From assembly GCA_030762935.1 (NCBI GenBank), contig CM060886.1, positions 30,234,509-30,298,508 on the forward strand: 64,000 bases of DNA. The letters run 5' to 3'. The position numbers and the translations under genes are program-made. The notes under the pieces are model-generated. The model was not told where the DNA came from. It saw only the letters and a program-made list of their open reading frames with translations, and made no database searches. Every line of letters starts with the position of its first letter. The first letter of the stretch is position 1. Positions 13,901-22,989 of this stretch are shown piece after piece. The stretch is from Hymenopus coronatus. Lineage: Eukaryota > Arthropoda > Insecta > Mantodea > Hymenopodidae.

Positions 13901-16900
13901 TGAAAAACTCAGATGTCCATTACAAAAACCACTGGAATAATATTACATAAAATAAGTGGAAAAATATGTAATTGCAACTCATTAAACCGTAACATTAAAA
14001 GAAATAGATTAATTAAAAGCTGAGAAGTTAAAAAATCTAGGGAAGGAATGTTTCAGAGAGAATTTCAACTATGTTAGTGAATTCTGATACCACAGTAACA
14101 AAAAGTCCATTTTCATTTATGAAAGATCACCGAAGGTCTCCAATAAAAATTGTTCAGGACATTTTCTCAAAAGTAGTGTTAGTGGATGCTAACAATTCCA
14201 AGTAAAAACTTGGTAGCAAAGAAATGTTGGGTTAACACTTTGTTGTGTTTCACTATGCTGAATTCCACATTGATAAGTTATCAAAGGAGGATGTTAAAAA
14301 GCCTTTTCCTATCACATCAGTGGTCTGAAAGAGACTCCGGATAGAGAATCTTTTTTAGTTCACAAGATCCTTTATTCAGACTATGTGGGATCAGAGATAA
14401 TCCAGATTGAGGAAATTTTGGATAACCTTGAAACCAAACGATTAAATGAAAATACATTTTGATGTATAGTAGTGAAATTTGGATCATTGCTAAAGCAGAG
14501 AAAAAAAGAAAAATTAAAGACATCCAGATGAGATGTCTATGATTACTATTAGGACTCTCATGAAAACCAGTCTCAAATATGCTAGTTTTGTTTTGTTGTG
14601 ATGTGGCATTGACATGGTATTGGCACAACTGTTAGTTTGAAGTATGCAACCTACACCTCTACACTACCTACTCACATCAATATACATTCATGTGAATTTA
14701 TGAAAGGAAGTACATATTTTTGTGAATAAGCAGAAGTCAGTCTAGATACACTGGAAATATGGGTTAATGAAAGCCAATAAACAATATTCTTGGGTAACCC
14801 TATAAACTTATTAAACATATCAGAGTTATTTTACACATAACCGAATTTAAAATGTATGTCTGTAGCTGGATGAGTGCATTCAAACCGTCGTCATTATGTT
14901 CCTAGATGTACAAAATCCCAAAGCTTTTAGCTACGAGTCAGCCAAAGGTAAATTTATCTGCAAGTGGCAGCATAATCATGGGCTTGCAGCATTATGAAAA
15001 TTAACTTCCATTGTGCACTCAGGTGCACATCAATGGTTCAGATAGGTGTTAAAGGTTAAATTTCACTTTTATTTGGATATATTTCTTTTTCTATTTTTCT
15101 TTTTTTAGAACAAATAACTGCTGAACTTATATATATAATTAGCAATGTCAGTATACTTCCTTCTCTTTCCTGTGTTTTCACCTGCCACCACCTAAATGGA
15201 GATAATTGCCATCTTTGGCTGGATAATTCTTTTTTTATTCATTCATTCAAGTCCCCAGGCACTAGAAGCTCTGTTGCTCATAACACAGAACAATCAATGG
15301 CAGGCTAGGATTAATATATTTCTAAGTAAGGTTATAATACCTTCGTAATTGAAAATATGATATACCATAGATACTCACATAAATTCTCCCTTTTTTCCCT
15401 AAAATTTTAAGTTGAAAAATCAAGGGAAAGAATGTTATGCAAATATTTAAAAAAAAATGGGCAGGTATCTGTGATAAATAAAACCAAATCAAACTTAGGA
15501 TCGATCTCGAGATATTTCCTATCGTTGGGCTGCAAAACGATTGACAAGTCAATTTGGCACTTCTCAACTATCTCTCCAACTAAGGATTAATTTATGTTCT
15601 ACACCAAATTCTCTTCCTGCATATTTCACTCTGTTTTTCTCTGTAAAATTCACTACTTGAAGTTTAAATTTTGCTGTGTAACTGCTATTCTTTCTAACCA
15701 TTGCATAATGTGATAAAACTGTTTTCACGAAAGGATGCTTACTGGCAGAGATATAAAAATGAACATACATATATGCGTTCTAATACTGCTGATTAGTTAC
15801 TAAAGGTCAGGCATGAGCGACCTTGATGCACTAACCGTGCAGACTTTTTGGAAACAAAGCTTCTGAAGGCCAACGGATGTCCATACTTTTTCGGGAAAAG
15901 TGCAATGAAAATTGCCATTTTTTTTAAAAAAGACCTTCCAAAAATCTTAGGGCGGATATTCTGCGAGCAAATAGGGTAACTGTACGTCATCTGTTTAGCT
16001 CACTTGGTTAGGCGCTGGCCTTCTCATCTCAAGGTTGCTGGTTCAAACCCATCCCAAACTGATGGTTTTTAAGTGAGCTTAAAAGTGCCAGCCCCATGTC
16101 ATAAATTTAGTGCAGGACAAAACCCCATCGCCTGCGGTGCCACAAGTAGTAAAAGCAGACATTAAACACTAGCATCATTACAAATAAATTTAAAAAAAAA
16201 ATGCTAGCATTTTTCCAAATAGTTTAAATTAGTACTGTAAAAATTATAAACATTATATTTGATCACAGCTTCAATAATAAGTTGGAGTAACTATATTTCT
16301 TACAAAATTTACCAATAATAAATGTACTTACTCTGTAAGAAGCCAGGAGCCAACTATCTCACCATCCTTAGCAGGCACTAATATATCACTAATGCATTCC
16401 TGAACAGCTGCTGATACTATTCCGTTCCTATAGGTGAAAAAGTCTTTAGCTTCATCCTCTTCTAGCAATGGGTTCTGGCAGATGATATTATTTGGTATTG
16501 GTGTATCACTCTTTGACCTTCCTTGTTTTACTCTCTCTGATACTGCAACAAACATTAAGTCTACATGAGAATATTTACATAACGGAAAAAAATTAACCAA
16601 ATGCATATATCAAATGATTTAGTGATATATTCAATGCATTTGATAACCGTGTCAAATGTTGTTTGTTAAGTTCCAAGTTTTGAGTGCTGCTCAAATTGTG
16701 ATGTTACTATCAGAAAAAAGTGCCTGAAATGATGATTTTGTACAGTTATACCTATGTGTAACATTAAACAAAATAAGTGGTTTAACTCACTGATGAGTAT
16801 CAATGTTATAGTTGTTAATTACTTACAGAATCCGCTACAGAGCATACAACTTAATCCTGAAGTTATACAGAATGCATTAAACATAGGATGTTGCCCAAAT

Positions 16901-19716
16901 AATGTTGTATTACCCACTCACCCTCCCTTTTTAGTGACCTCACTTATAGGGCAAATTAGTACCATATTGAAGCACAAGGTCGCCCTCCGTGGTGTAATGG
17001 TTACCATGCTAACTTCATACACCCAAGGTCGCGGGTTCAAACCCGACGGAGGACGATGGATTTTTTCGGGCATCAAAATCCTTAGCATGGCTTCCTTCGG
17101 AAGGGAAGTAAAGCTGTGGGTCCCGTGTCGAAGATTTACGGCACGTAAAAGAACCTCAAGCCTGATAAGAGAGGCCTCTGAGCAAAATTAAGCAATCTTT
17201 CACGCCCAATATAGAATGGGATGCTAAGAACCAAAGCAGTTAAAGAGCGTCCATAAATAACAGGCCATTTCATTTCATTGAAGCACAACAGTCAAAAACT
17301 GAATATTAATTAATGAAAATGTTTCTATATGCCATGGTTCATTGGGGTCTGCTCTTCACAAATCCTTTGGCTAAGCTTCATGGTTTAGGGCCCACCAATA
17401 TTGGTAACACAAGAAAAGCAGAAGTTCTCATGATGCCTCAGATGAATGCATGTGATGTGTGGAGTATATGAGGAACAAAAGCATTAAAATATGTTATTAG
17501 AAGTTAGTCATTTGTGTATATTCCTCATATTTTTACAATAAAGTACTACCAAAGATGCATATCTGTCATGCATATAGCAATTCTGAGATAACTCCATTAG
17601 TAGCAGTTTATTCAAATAAATACAAAGAGTTTCTTTGATACCTAATAGTTCCGTGGAAGGTGTAGGAAAACAAAGCAAAAGAAATAGTGAAAATCTCCAG
17701 GCATCATTGTGGTTTAAGCACAGACCTTATGAACCTTTTAACTAGGGATAGCATCTTGGAGACCAATATACAGGACAGAATAGAAGTTAGTGCAGCATGG
17801 TGTGTTGACAATGCATTATGTACATCGTGGTAATAGAAAGAAAATTGAGCAGTGGTTGCATGGTAGACCGTGATGTTTTCACTAGTAGAGGAAGGCGATT
17901 GAGCTTGAGTGGGTGGTAAAGATAAATACCACTGATTTGCAGAACTAACAATATTAATATTTACCTAAATACATTCAATTACTGTTGTGCAACAAGTCAT
18001 CAGCATTATTATCTGTTTCGTTCTCTCTCAAGATACATAGATTGCAATGCACAACAACAAATATTTGTAATGTCTCAAATGTGAATTGTCTCCGATTGGC
18101 ACTTAAACAGGCTGTAAAAAATTTCGCTCCATATCACAAAATGTGATTGGAGCAAAACAGAAATCATTGATTGCGTAAGATACTCCATCAGCAATTATTT
18201 CCGTAGCACATTTTGTATTTCACGTATTATTGAAAATCTGACATTTTTTCCGAACACTTCCTTTTTCACATAGTCTGAAACAGATGTTTGGGTCTCTGAT
18301 TAATTGCTTGCACAAGTTCAGGGATGAACGCATTTCAATGTTTGACATTTCCAAATATGTGTTAAGATATATCTGCGAAGTTCTTCTGTATGAATTGCAA
18401 ATCTTCATGCAATCCATTTGAAACAACAGATTTTACAATCCTGACTGAAGAGCATGCACTATCATCAAAAGCATTAATTGCTTGTAAAACAGTATTGTAA
18501 TATACAGCATAATATACTGCCATGTTACTACAGGGTATTTACATCTGGCGTGTGCAGTCGCCAATGCAGATGGGTCTTTACTCACTAGGTATGCAACTGG
18601 TATTCGCATGTGTCCCTCTATCTGCCCTCAAGATGCTATTCCTACTTATGACTATTCTTTAAGACTTGAGGCCTTCACCACTGGCCTATACTTTGAGAGT
18701 TAGGAGCCTCAAAAAATAATAATCGTGATATTTATTAATCATCTGCAGTTTTGAATGACATGCATCTGCAGGGAGTACCACTTAACTGTTTCAAATCACA
18801 ATTACAATTATTGAAAAAGTCAACAAAAAATAAGCTGATTATAGCACAGCTTCAAAAGCTAAACTGCTGCAAAATGGGAAAATTATAAAACATTTTTATG
18901 GTAACGGTATCTCACTGCTCAGACAATCCCATTCATTCCTAATTTTTCACTTGGAATGATTTATTGCATAAACACAATTATATATATATTTTGTAGATTA
19001 AATCATTACAAAAATCACAATGGTATCTCTCTGAATATTACTCATTTTTAATTTTTCCTTTAAGTGAATTATTGAATAAAAGGTCACGCTGTAGAATAGT
19101 AAAACTTCCACAAGCAATTCAAATTTAAAAGTTAAGCTTTTGACTTCTTGGGATCACTGGGAGTTTAGCTTTACAGATCTCTGTTTCGCATGTCGTCCCT
19201 CTGCGGTCGCAGCCGCAACGTCTCCACAACTATACGTACAAAAATATCTCTCGGCTACTTTTGCGGCTTGCGCCCTCCAATCTGGACTACGCTTTACGGC
19301 TTAGAGCCCTAAAAGTTTGTAACTAACCAGTAAATAACCAGAACGCGACTCTAATGGCAGAATATCAAAACTACCAAATTTGGATCATGTATGGAAGTAA
19401 TGTCGAATAAATAATTAGCAGTGTTACTAATAATGCAAGTTACAAACATACTGCGTTTTGGCATGGAAGCTATTGGTGATACAATATCAACTCCACTCGA
19501 AACAGCCGGTTTTATATTGCTGTCTTCTTTTTTCTCCACTGTAAGGGTGGAAGAGACATCAGGAGACATTGGGAGCTTAGCTACTGATTCACAATCATCT
19601 CCCTGACTGCTTGGACTACGACTAATGAGGTACGAATCTTGATGAATTTGAAGTTGGGCACCACGGAAATCCGCGGTGGGTCCTTCCTCCAGTAAAGTTT
19701 CGTCATTTAGCTCCAT
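1759..19716 (-). CDS. TPRG1L: TPRG1L-like protein gene, four coding exons, 3' end outside window
   Basis: Four minus-strand exons (19452-19716, 16332-16542, 13631-13807, 1759-1902) join in frame and give about 265 residues. Every intron has GT donor and AG acceptor; phases are 1, 2 and 2. The N-terminal ~100 residues are acidic and Ser/Pro-rich, probably disordered. Exons 2 and 3 then match the tumour protein p63-regulated 1-like family (hSac2 domain): FFTYRNG..., DGEIVGSWLLTE, and WDAEKERLVLLT followed by IKYDFIALKC. Vertebrate members are presynaptic-vesicle-associated proteins; the role here is inferred only from family. The start ATG at 19716 has A at -3 and G at +4. The rest of the hSac2 domain should lie to the left of position 1, since I see no further exon in 1-1758. 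Introns of 2.5-11.7 kb are full of repeats. Confidence 0.85.
2294..3160 (+). repeat. H repeat copy 1, nearly full length
   Basis: Starts with TTTTACTTTCTCTC and the hairpin, followed by the block ATTTGATACCGAGATTTCACC, a GT-rich microsatellite (2404-2464), CTCAAAAACGAAA, ACTACCCTTT, and the distal end ...GGAGCACAGCAGACTTTTT. Strand is given with the hairpin end as the left end. Confidence 0.85.
3618..3933 (-). repeat. H repeat copy 2, truncated
   Basis: The hairpin-proximal third of the H unit in reverse orientation (GTGTCACATCTTTGG, TTTTTGAGTTATGCTG, ending GAAAGTAAAA). The distal two thirds are missing, and the hairpin is degraded. Confidence 0.75.
4535..4725 (+). pseudogene. LINE endonuclease (APE-type) fragment
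   Basis: In one frame this reads a degraded (GT)WN-(V/I)-(R/C)S motif, then ALREFISEFEEHNIGVAALQ, EIRWKDG and GYVNTRDYAMFYDKW. TWNVRS and the Glu of LQEIRW are the hallmark N-terminal motifs of apurinic-type endonucleases of non-LTR retrotransposons. No reverse transcriptase of this element follows, because the Penelope-like element starts just downstream. It is a short dead fragment. Confidence 0.65.
5000..6356 (+). pseudogene. Penelope-like reverse transcriptase with frameshifts
   Basis: RT domain pieces lie in at least four ORFs (4994-5344, 5212-5478, 5487-5888, 5846-6184) plus a linker (6174-6356). The catalytic YADD is intact in the fourth piece. Frame changes occur near 5200, 5475, 5840 and 6170. 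Confidence 0.88.
6490..6803 (+). pseudogene. GIY-YIG endonuclease domain of Penelope-like element 1
   Basis: GVYHIPCECSAVYIGQTG fits the GIY...YIG signature with the Cys residues seen in Penelope-type endonucleases. A frame change near 6550 leads into LAEYNCIQQSHRANFTNTK and ends IQSEINNLNRDSGLQLSSAW with a TAA at 6802. Confidence 0.75.
7035..7065 (+). ncRNA. Hammerhead-ribozyme-like core in tail of Penelope-like element 1
   Basis: CTGAAGA (7035-7041, fits CUGANGA) is followed by a stem of seven pairs (GAGGAAG / CTTCTTC, one wobble) and then GAAA (7062-7065). Penelope-like elements are known to carry small hammerhead motifs. I cannot find a convincing stem I, so activity is doubtful. Confidence 0.45.
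8222..8450 (-). mobile_element. SINE family F, old copy
   Basis: Shares CATACATACTTCCA, a following CTCTG..GG..GATAGGGAAT and the T-rich left end with the SINE at 12936-13198. The tRNA-like end is eroded. Confidence 0.55.
8980..9986. other. Intronic DNA, unassigned purine-rich frames
   Basis: Plus-strand frames at 9289-9585 and 9658-9873 are Lys/Arg/Glu-rich and hint at a worn LINE, but I find no motif to name it. Confidence 0.25.
9987..11698 (-). mobile_element. R2-like LINE fragment (RLE-type non-LTR retrotransposon)
   Basis: Read on the minus strand, a degraded ORF gives GFATDTILRAKDHLSALELT with GLSIN (RT YxDD region, 11465-11640), a block with LPMDVPNSMMYTHRKFKGLR, then LSCIIGFCPYNQALRNICHH (around 10600-10680, like the Cys-His motif before the restriction-like endonuclease of R2-type elements). 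It then gives ITVNRLLIGAHGTILKFFTN and the segment GLYTTDIKSI (10240-10380), like the R2 C-terminus. It ends in a poly(A)-like tail at 9987-10003. The 5' half is missing and there are several stops. Placement in the R2/R4/NeSL group is by motif memory; the exact clade is open. Confidence 0.7.
12419..13497 (+). repeat. H repeat copy 3, interrupted by a SINE
   Basis: Has the hairpin end at 12421-12465, the blocks ATTTGATACTGAGATTTCAC and GGGCAGCATAGCTCAAAAAC, a C-run with ACTACCCTTT, and the distal end GGTCAGATTTTTTTC. The unit is split at 12936-13198 by a SINE with a target-site duplication; without it the unit is about 0.8 kb. Confidence 0.88.
12936..13198 (-). mobile_element. SINE family F inserted in H copy 3
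   Basis: Flanked by the direct repeat ATTCCCTTTT (12926-12935 and 13199-13208), which occurs once in other H copies. The right end on the minus strand reads a tRNA 3'-half (CCCGGGTTCGATTCCCGGCT, a B-box with its T-stem). The left end is a T-rich tail. The head lacks the A-box half, so the copy is 5'-truncated or uses a half tRNA. Confidence 0.85.
13631..13807 (-). CDS. TPRG1L: TPRG1L-like exon 3
   Basis: The acceptor TTTCAG lies just upstream of 13807; the donor GTAAGT starts at 13630. It encodes ISLWDAEKERLVLLT, then IKYDFIALKC and LIIGDIVYPSGSLVP. This is the best-conserved block of the family: the WxxEKERLVL and KYDF motifs are both present. Confidence 0.9.
15566..15701 (-). pseudogene. 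Tigger/pogo-type transposase N-terminal fragment
   Basis: Reads MVRKNSSYTAKFKLQVVNFT then AGREFGVEHKLILSW, the N-terminal HTH of pogo/Tigger transposases (SYTxxFKLxVxxFAE..G...AxREFGV...W). It stops after 45 residues. The sequence at 15357-15389 (ATACTCACATAAATTCTCCC) may be the degraded terminal repeat. No catalytic domain is readable. Confidence 0.6.
15989..16195 (+). mobile_element. tRNA-derived SINE, family C
   Basis: Box A-like TAGCTCACTTGGTTAGGCG and box B-like GCTGGTTCAAACCCATCCC form a tRNA-like head, followed by CTGATGGTTTTTAAGTGAGC and an A-rich tail. The same body occurs at 47021-47175. Confidence 0.75.
16332..16542 (-). CDS. TPRG1L: TPRG1L-like exon 2
   Basis: The acceptor is TTGTTGCAG just upstream of 16542 and the donor GTAAGT starts at 16331. 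It adds two bases to complete the split Ile codon, then encodes SERVKQGRSK through DGEIVGSWLLTE. This is the start of the conserved hSac2-type region (FFTYRNGIVSAAVQECI). Confidence 0.88.
16978..17276 (+). mobile_element. tRNA-derived SINE, family A, with target-site duplication
   Basis: Flanked by ATTGAAGCACAA (16966-16977 and 17277-17288). The head GCCCTCCGTGGTGTAATGG ... CGGGTTCAAACCCGACGG is tRNA-like (box A and box B, pairing ends). The body contains AAAATCCTTAGCATGGCTTC, CGTAAAAGAACCTC, CTGAGCAAAATTAAGC and ends GTTAAAGAGCGTCCATAAAT. Confidence 0.92.
17290..19451. other. TPRG1L-like intron 1, remainder
   Basis: No recognised element. A CpG-containing, GC-richer patch lies at 19180-19310 (TGCGGTCGCAGCCGCAACG), just downstream of exon 1. 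Confidence 0.4.
19452..19716 (-). CDS. TPRG1L: TPRG1L-like exon 1 (start codon)
   Basis: Begins with MELNDETLLEEGPTADF and ends after one base of a codon at a GTATGT donor (19446-19451). It encodes 88 residues of low-complexity acidic/Ser-Pro sequence without a recognised domain. An in-frame stop precedes the ATG closely in the 5' flank, and the ATG context is favourable. Confidence 0.8.
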
Positions 19717-19763
19717 GTTTTTATAATAGTTGCTTTTCCAACATGATATACAAATTGAATTTA

Positions 19764-19791
19764 CTTATGACGTTTAACAGTACGTCATGCA
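19764..19791. promoter_or_regulatory. Inverted pair of CRE-like half sites upstream of TPRG1L-like start
   Basis: TGACGT (19768-19773) and ACGTCA (19782-19787) lie 50-70 bases upstream of the start codon, facing each other. CREB/ATF factors bind TGACGT(CA). The position fits a promoter or 5' UTR, but short motifs like this occur by chance. Confidence 0.3.
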
Positions 19792-20146
19792 TACGCAACT
19801 GTCATTAGGTCCTTAACCCCAAACTAAGCACACAAACGTATCTAAATACATAAGAACCCAATAATAATGCTCAACTTTAAAGTATCATCTAATTTTAAAA
19901 AATATTTGGACTTTCTATTTACAACGGCGGTAACTATAATTTAAACATTCTTTGAAACCGAAACAAACTCTTCTTCCCGACACATCACATTCATGCAGCA
20001 TCGCCAACTTCATATATAACTTTCGTATAGCCATTCAACTATGCATTCAACTAAATACCAGAGCAATAGCAAACACCCTTCAGTACCAAAATCGGAAAAT
20101 GGGTCAAAAAGGTGCGACAAAAACACAAACGATCCTTAGTATTTAT

Positions 20147-20339
<193 letters not shown>

Positions 20340-20540
20340 GTAGTGTTAAACTCTCGCTTTTACAACTTGTAGCACCGCAGGTGATGACACTGGTGATACA
20401 TGAAATGAAGGTGGAGCACCAGTGAAATACGATGGCAGGGGAAGCCGGGCAACCCAGAGAAAACCCGCCCCTGCACCTCTTTGTCCACAAAAATCTCAAA
20501 TTCGGTCCCTTGTGATTGAACCCGGGCCGTCCAGTTCTTG
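20340..20540 (-). mobile_element. SINE family B, truncated at the tRNA end
   Basis: Blocks GCACCGCAGGTGATGACACT, GGAGCACCAGTGAAATACG, GAAAACCCGCCCCTGCAC and GATTGAACCCGGGCCG match the family B copy at 35306-35558. The A-box half of the tRNA-like head is missing at the right end. Confidence 0.8.
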
Positions 20541-20573
20541 GTATCAGCTGTAAACATAATATGGCAATATAAA

Positions 20574-20874
20574 AGTCGCCCTCTGTGCTGTAATGGTTAC
20601 CATTCTGACTTCATATACCCAAAGTCGTGGGTTCAAACCCGGCGGAGGACGATGGATTTTTTCGGACATAAAAATCCTTAGCATGGCTTCCTTCGGAAGG
20701 GAAGTAAAGCCGTGGGTCCCGTGTCGTAGATTTACGGCACATGAAAGAATCTCAAGCCTGATAGAGAGGACTCTGAGCAAAATTAAGCGGTCTTTCACGC
20801 CCAGTATAGCATGGGATGCTGAGAACAATAGCAGTTAAAGAGCGTCCATAAATAAAACGCCGTTTCATTTTGGA
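20574..20874 (+). mobile_element. SINE family A
   Basis: Almost the same as the copy at 16978-17276 over its full length. Possible short target-site duplication AATATAAA (20566-20573 and 20875-20882). Confidence 0.9.
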
Positions 20875-22300
20875 AATATAAATGTGTATTACTTTTTCTA
20901 GTTTTAGGCAGTGAAAACCTTAAAAGACGTGAAAGTGTGAGCAGTATTTTATTGCCAGAACTTTACCTGGCAAACTAATGCGGGATGTTTCATTGGTTTT
21001 CCTCGAGATAAAGTCATGTAAGCGCTGTTTTAATGCATATAATCAATGATTCGCCACGAGGTTGCATTTCATTAAAGTTATAAATACAAAGGAGAATTAA
21101 GAAAATACTCTATAATACATAATCACAACAATTCTTGGAATAATAATGCATATTCTCCGTCCAGCCTTACTTCACCGGTAATGTAAACAAAAGCAACAGG
21201 TTGCAATGGCTATGATTGGTTGCTAAACGTTTTACTGCTTTTCTGCCTCACAAAATAGTTCCTCTTCAACTGCCAATTATTGAGCACAGAAATATCGTAT
21301 TACACAATACAGTGTTGTCTAAATAGCATGGTATGAATGACTAAGGAACAAAATTTACTGATTACTTGATAGTTATTTCTATATGTAACAATACGAATAC
21401 GTATGCAATTCGTTTCTAACGGTTGTTTCTAGTCAGCAAATAATGGCGGAGACATATATTACATGTGTAGTGAAACATAAGCAAGGAAACATTATTCCTA
21501 GCGTGAAAAGTACTATATTTTTTCATTAAACACTGCTCTAGGCTTAACGATAGAATTTACTACTGTTTCCGAAATTAGCATAAAGTGTGCAAAACTTCTA
21601 ATTAGCCGAGGTACGACATCTTGTGCCAGCAGCTTTACAAGTGACAGCTAGTGTCACACATTGTTCGGGAAGAGTAGAGAGATATGGAGGAAATGGTGGA
21701 CATTGTTGTTCGCCGACTAATTATCAAACTCTGTGATGATTCGAACAGTTCCATTACAACTGCAGAAAACGACTTGTGAAGGAGGGAATCGGTTCCATCT
21801 TCAGATTAGCCCTTCTGATAAGTCACTGCATTATATAAAAGAAATGTGCAGTTTATGGTTATGTATATGTGAATGCTAAAATTTGACAAAAACCGTGCAT
21901 ATGCAGTATTTCACAAACTTTCCAAACATGTTTGCTTTTCATAGTATTACGGGAGAATGTTACATTTCGCACCGAATATATGACGACTCGCTTACCTATT
22001 TTATTGTATTTTATTTATTATGCATTTAACAGAGTTAATCATTATCTGTGAAACGTACTATTTCTTTTCCTGCCAAACATAGGTATGCGATTTTACAATT
22101 ACACAGCAGACGAACCACTGAGCACGTGTGTCCGCGAAAAAAAACAACAAAACATTCTGATTTGTTTATATCAACGGTGAAGTAAAGATAGACAGATAAT
22201 ACTAATGTGCAATAGTTGTGGCTAAGTACAAATTTTAATAACCCTGACCAAGTCGACTCTTCAACCCATTCTTACACATTGAGTATAGATGCAAATGATC

Positions 22301-22988
22301 TGAAACAAGGAATTATCAGAAATGGTCAATTCCATGAAAGAAACTTATACGATATAAACTGGTAGTTTTAACATGGTCTACATTTTTTTTGTGTAGTAAG
22401 TTTTTGTCTAACTCTTATGGTTTATTAGTTACGCAAAATTCATTCAGAATAAAGAGGTCTTCGGAGGCTATTCCCCGAAGATATTGGCTATATACATATC
22501 TTTAATATACAGTATTTTAATCAAAATCGTTAGAGCCATTTTTTAGAAAATCTAAATTTTCGAAATTTTTCCCGAGTAAAAGGTAGATTAGGGTGGGGGG
22601 ATTTTTCTCAAAATCTTTGTGTCGCATCCCTGGAAGATACTAAACTTAAATACCTAGTTCAGTATTTTACCAACTTGCGTTTCTGAGTTATCGTGTTCAA
22701 CGACACGCGGACTTTTTCTAAAACTCTTTTTTTATATACAGGAGACCCTAAAACATATTTCTGGTGAAATCTCTGTATCGAATTTTTGGGTATTTTACCA
22801 ACTTTTCGTTTTTGAGTTACCGTGTTCACAGACACACGGACACACACGGACCTTTTTCTGAAAATGTTTCTTTTTTTTATACAGGGGACCCTAAAACATA
22901 TTTCGGCGAAATCTCGGTATCAAATTTTTGGGTGGAGTGCAATACCTTCTCTATACACTATGTACATAGTACGTACAGAGAAAGTAAT
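22301..22988 (-). repeat. H repeat copy 4, 5'-truncated, with internal duplication
   Basis: The distal end is missing. The hairpin (CCTTCTCTATACACTATGTA / TAC...AGAGAAAG) lies near 22940-22985. A segment of about 135 bases occurs twice in tandem (about 22662-22793 and 22794-22932), each with GACCCTAAAACATATTTC and TTTTTGGGT. Confidence 0.85.
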
Positions 22989-22989
22989 A

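Noticed and set aside
16978..17050. Candidate tRNA genes at 16978, 20574, 28090 and 52794
   Set aside because: The heads are tRNA-like, but each is followed by the same SINE body and flanked by target-site duplications; the anticodon arm pairs poorly.
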